Shown: positions 62,965-64,000 of the stretch, piece by piece
Numbering within the stretch: the stretch's first letter is position 1
How the letters are laid out: every line of letters begins with the position of its first letter
Origin: Diplolepis rosae
Lineage: Eukaryota; Arthropoda; Insecta; Hymenoptera; Diplolepididae
Assembly (NCBI GenBank): GCA_030998225.1
Contig: JAPYXD010000738.1
Span: forward strand, 2,666,001-2,730,000
Direction: 5' to 3'
Length of the DNA: 64,000 nucleotides
Notes under the pieces: generated by a model
Databases searched by the model: none
Told to the model about the DNA's origin: nothing
The model's input: only the letters and a program-made list of their open reading frames with translations
Translations under genes and position numbers: made by a program

Positions 62965-64000
62965 TGATACTAAATTCAGCTGAACCTATTACACAGGCCC
63001 ACAAAAAAAGTGGAATGAACTTGACATGTGAGTATCCTACCCCTATGTATTTTGAACCGCTGAATCCGAATTCGGTCTCAGAATTTCCCCTGGACCCCCA
63101 GTTTTCCCCTAGCCTAGTGGAAATCCGTGAAATCTTAGAAATTTCAGTATCTGTAAAAGCAATTTTGATTTACGCAATATTAAATTAAACGATAATGTTA
63201 TCAGGTATCTCGAGTCGCTTAGTTCGAATATCACTATAGAATTTCCCTAGAGTACCTCAGAATTCTACTAGCCTAGGGGAAGAATTGTCAAGCTGAGCAT
63301 AACGTGCGATTTCTAGAAGGTTCTATTTTTGCCCAAGAAAGCTGATATATTTTCGTATTTTGAGTTCTTGAATTCATATCTGACGTGAAGAATATTCTAT
63401 AGTACTTCAGAATTTCCTTAGTCTAGGGAAAATGTGCAAAGATAAGGGAAGCTTACGATTTCACATAGCTTTTTTTTATACGGAGAAGCTTATGTCTTCT
63501 CGTCTTTCGAGTAGCTGAATTTATCTCTGATATTAGACTTTTTCTTCAGGACCTAGAAATGTTCCCAGTCTAAGGTAAAAGTGTAATAAGTGGGTATTAT
63601 GGTATAACATGGAAAAGCTGACGAATATATATCATGTGAGGATGGTGCCGTAGTGTGTCCGACGTTGAGTTGACATGGCCCTCGTCAAAGTCGAAAAGCC
63701 TTCATACTTGGGCCTAGGAAGGTATGAGGGTTATTACCCCTAGGACGGCGGACTCACCTGCGGTCGGACCAGGATCCTTAACGTGTGACGATAAAAGAAC
63801 AAGGAAAAGACAAACAAACAAATATCATGGAATTTTTCGTAGGCTAGGGCAGTTGTTAGGAGCTGGATAAAATTCTGATGTCAGAAATGAACGCGGCAAC
63901 TCAGAAGACGGAAAGATATCAGCTTCCCCGTACGAAAAAGGCCTGCATGAAACTTCGATTTTTGCACAATTGTCTACGTTTTTCCCTAGGCTAGGGAAAT
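62965..64000. repeat. Diverged tandem repeat, unit ~150-180 bp
   Basis: The theme TCAGAATTTCCCC-CCTAGCCTAGGGGAAA recurs near 63080-63130, 63235-63290, 63400-63440, 63545-63595, 63830-63860 and 63985-64000. Between occurrences lie GAAAGCTGATATATTTTCGT-type segments. Units differ widely, so this is an old satellite cut off by the window end. The 74-codon frame at 62964-63188 is inside it and is not a gene. Confidence 0.6.
63637..63821 (+). mobile_element. SINE-like insert
   Basis: Flanked by ATATCATG at 63629-63636 and 63822-63829. It begins TGAGGATGGTGCCGTAGTGT and ends in an A-rich tail GACAAACAAACAA. GC-rich body of about 170 bases without a frame. The head does not look like a standard tRNA, so its RNA origin is unknown. 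Confidence 0.7.

Overview
This window looks like a piece of an insect nuclear genome. It is AT-rich and almost entirely made of nested transposable elements. The animal clues are Ty3/gypsy elements with envelope-like remnants, mariner and Tc1 transposases, R1-like LINE pieces, a tRNA-headed SINE-like repeat, and one exon of a pyridoxal-phosphate decarboxylase. I cannot name the species. All identities come from reading motifs by eye, without any database search.

Layout, left half. 0.9-2.8 kb is a solo-LTR-like repeat split by a dead mariner (924-2163). 3.3-5.1 kb holds two short inverted-repeat elements. 5.65-9.3 kb is a composite element with arms of nearly 900 bp in inverted orientation around a DIRS-like gag-like ORF fused to a RNase H remnant. 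From about 9.3 to 35.7 kb lies an old plus-strand Ty3/gypsy element (called P1 here), broken into leader, gag, protease, RT, linker and integrase-tail pieces. The pieces are separated by later insertions: a 2 kb inverted-repeat element (10241-12203), SINE-like modules, a minus-strand R1 ORF1 fragment (13.7-14.7 kb), a 13 kb minus-strand LTR element (E2, 15427-28503, 4-bp TSD TTAA), a Penelope-end-like inverted pair (28.65-30.6 kb), a solo LTR of the E2 family (31349-34036, TSD CTTA) that itself holds a SINE-like module holding a Tc1 element, and a second mariner fragment.

Right half. 36198-47827 is a nearly complete 11.6 kb minus-strand Ty3/gypsy element (E3): two LTRs of about 1.55 kb, PBS, PPT, TSD AACT, a gag ORF, and pol split by one in-frame stop. 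49.06-49.64 kb is a second copy of the first repeat and lacks the mariner. 50045-50300 (minus) is the terminal exon of a decarboxylase gene, the only convincing cellular gene. Everything to its right may be intron or upstream sequence of that gene. There follow a 463-bp palindrome, an inverted-repeat element with 13-bp flanking repeats, a 1.35 kb palindrome, R1 LINE debris, a 2.6 kb satellite of about 138-bp monomers with higher-order structure, a CARD-like ORF, a broken envelope-like gene interrupted by a head-to-head pair of tRNA-headed modules, and a diverged tandem repeat with a small SINE.

For function, E3 is the least damaged mobile unit. E2 keeps a complete DDE integrase triad but has lost its nucleocapsid, protease and most of env. 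The DNA transposases are visibly inactive: catalytic residues are replaced in the first mariner and the Tc1, and the second mariner is truncated. The nested order of insertions can be read from target-site duplications and from two empty sites inside the window.
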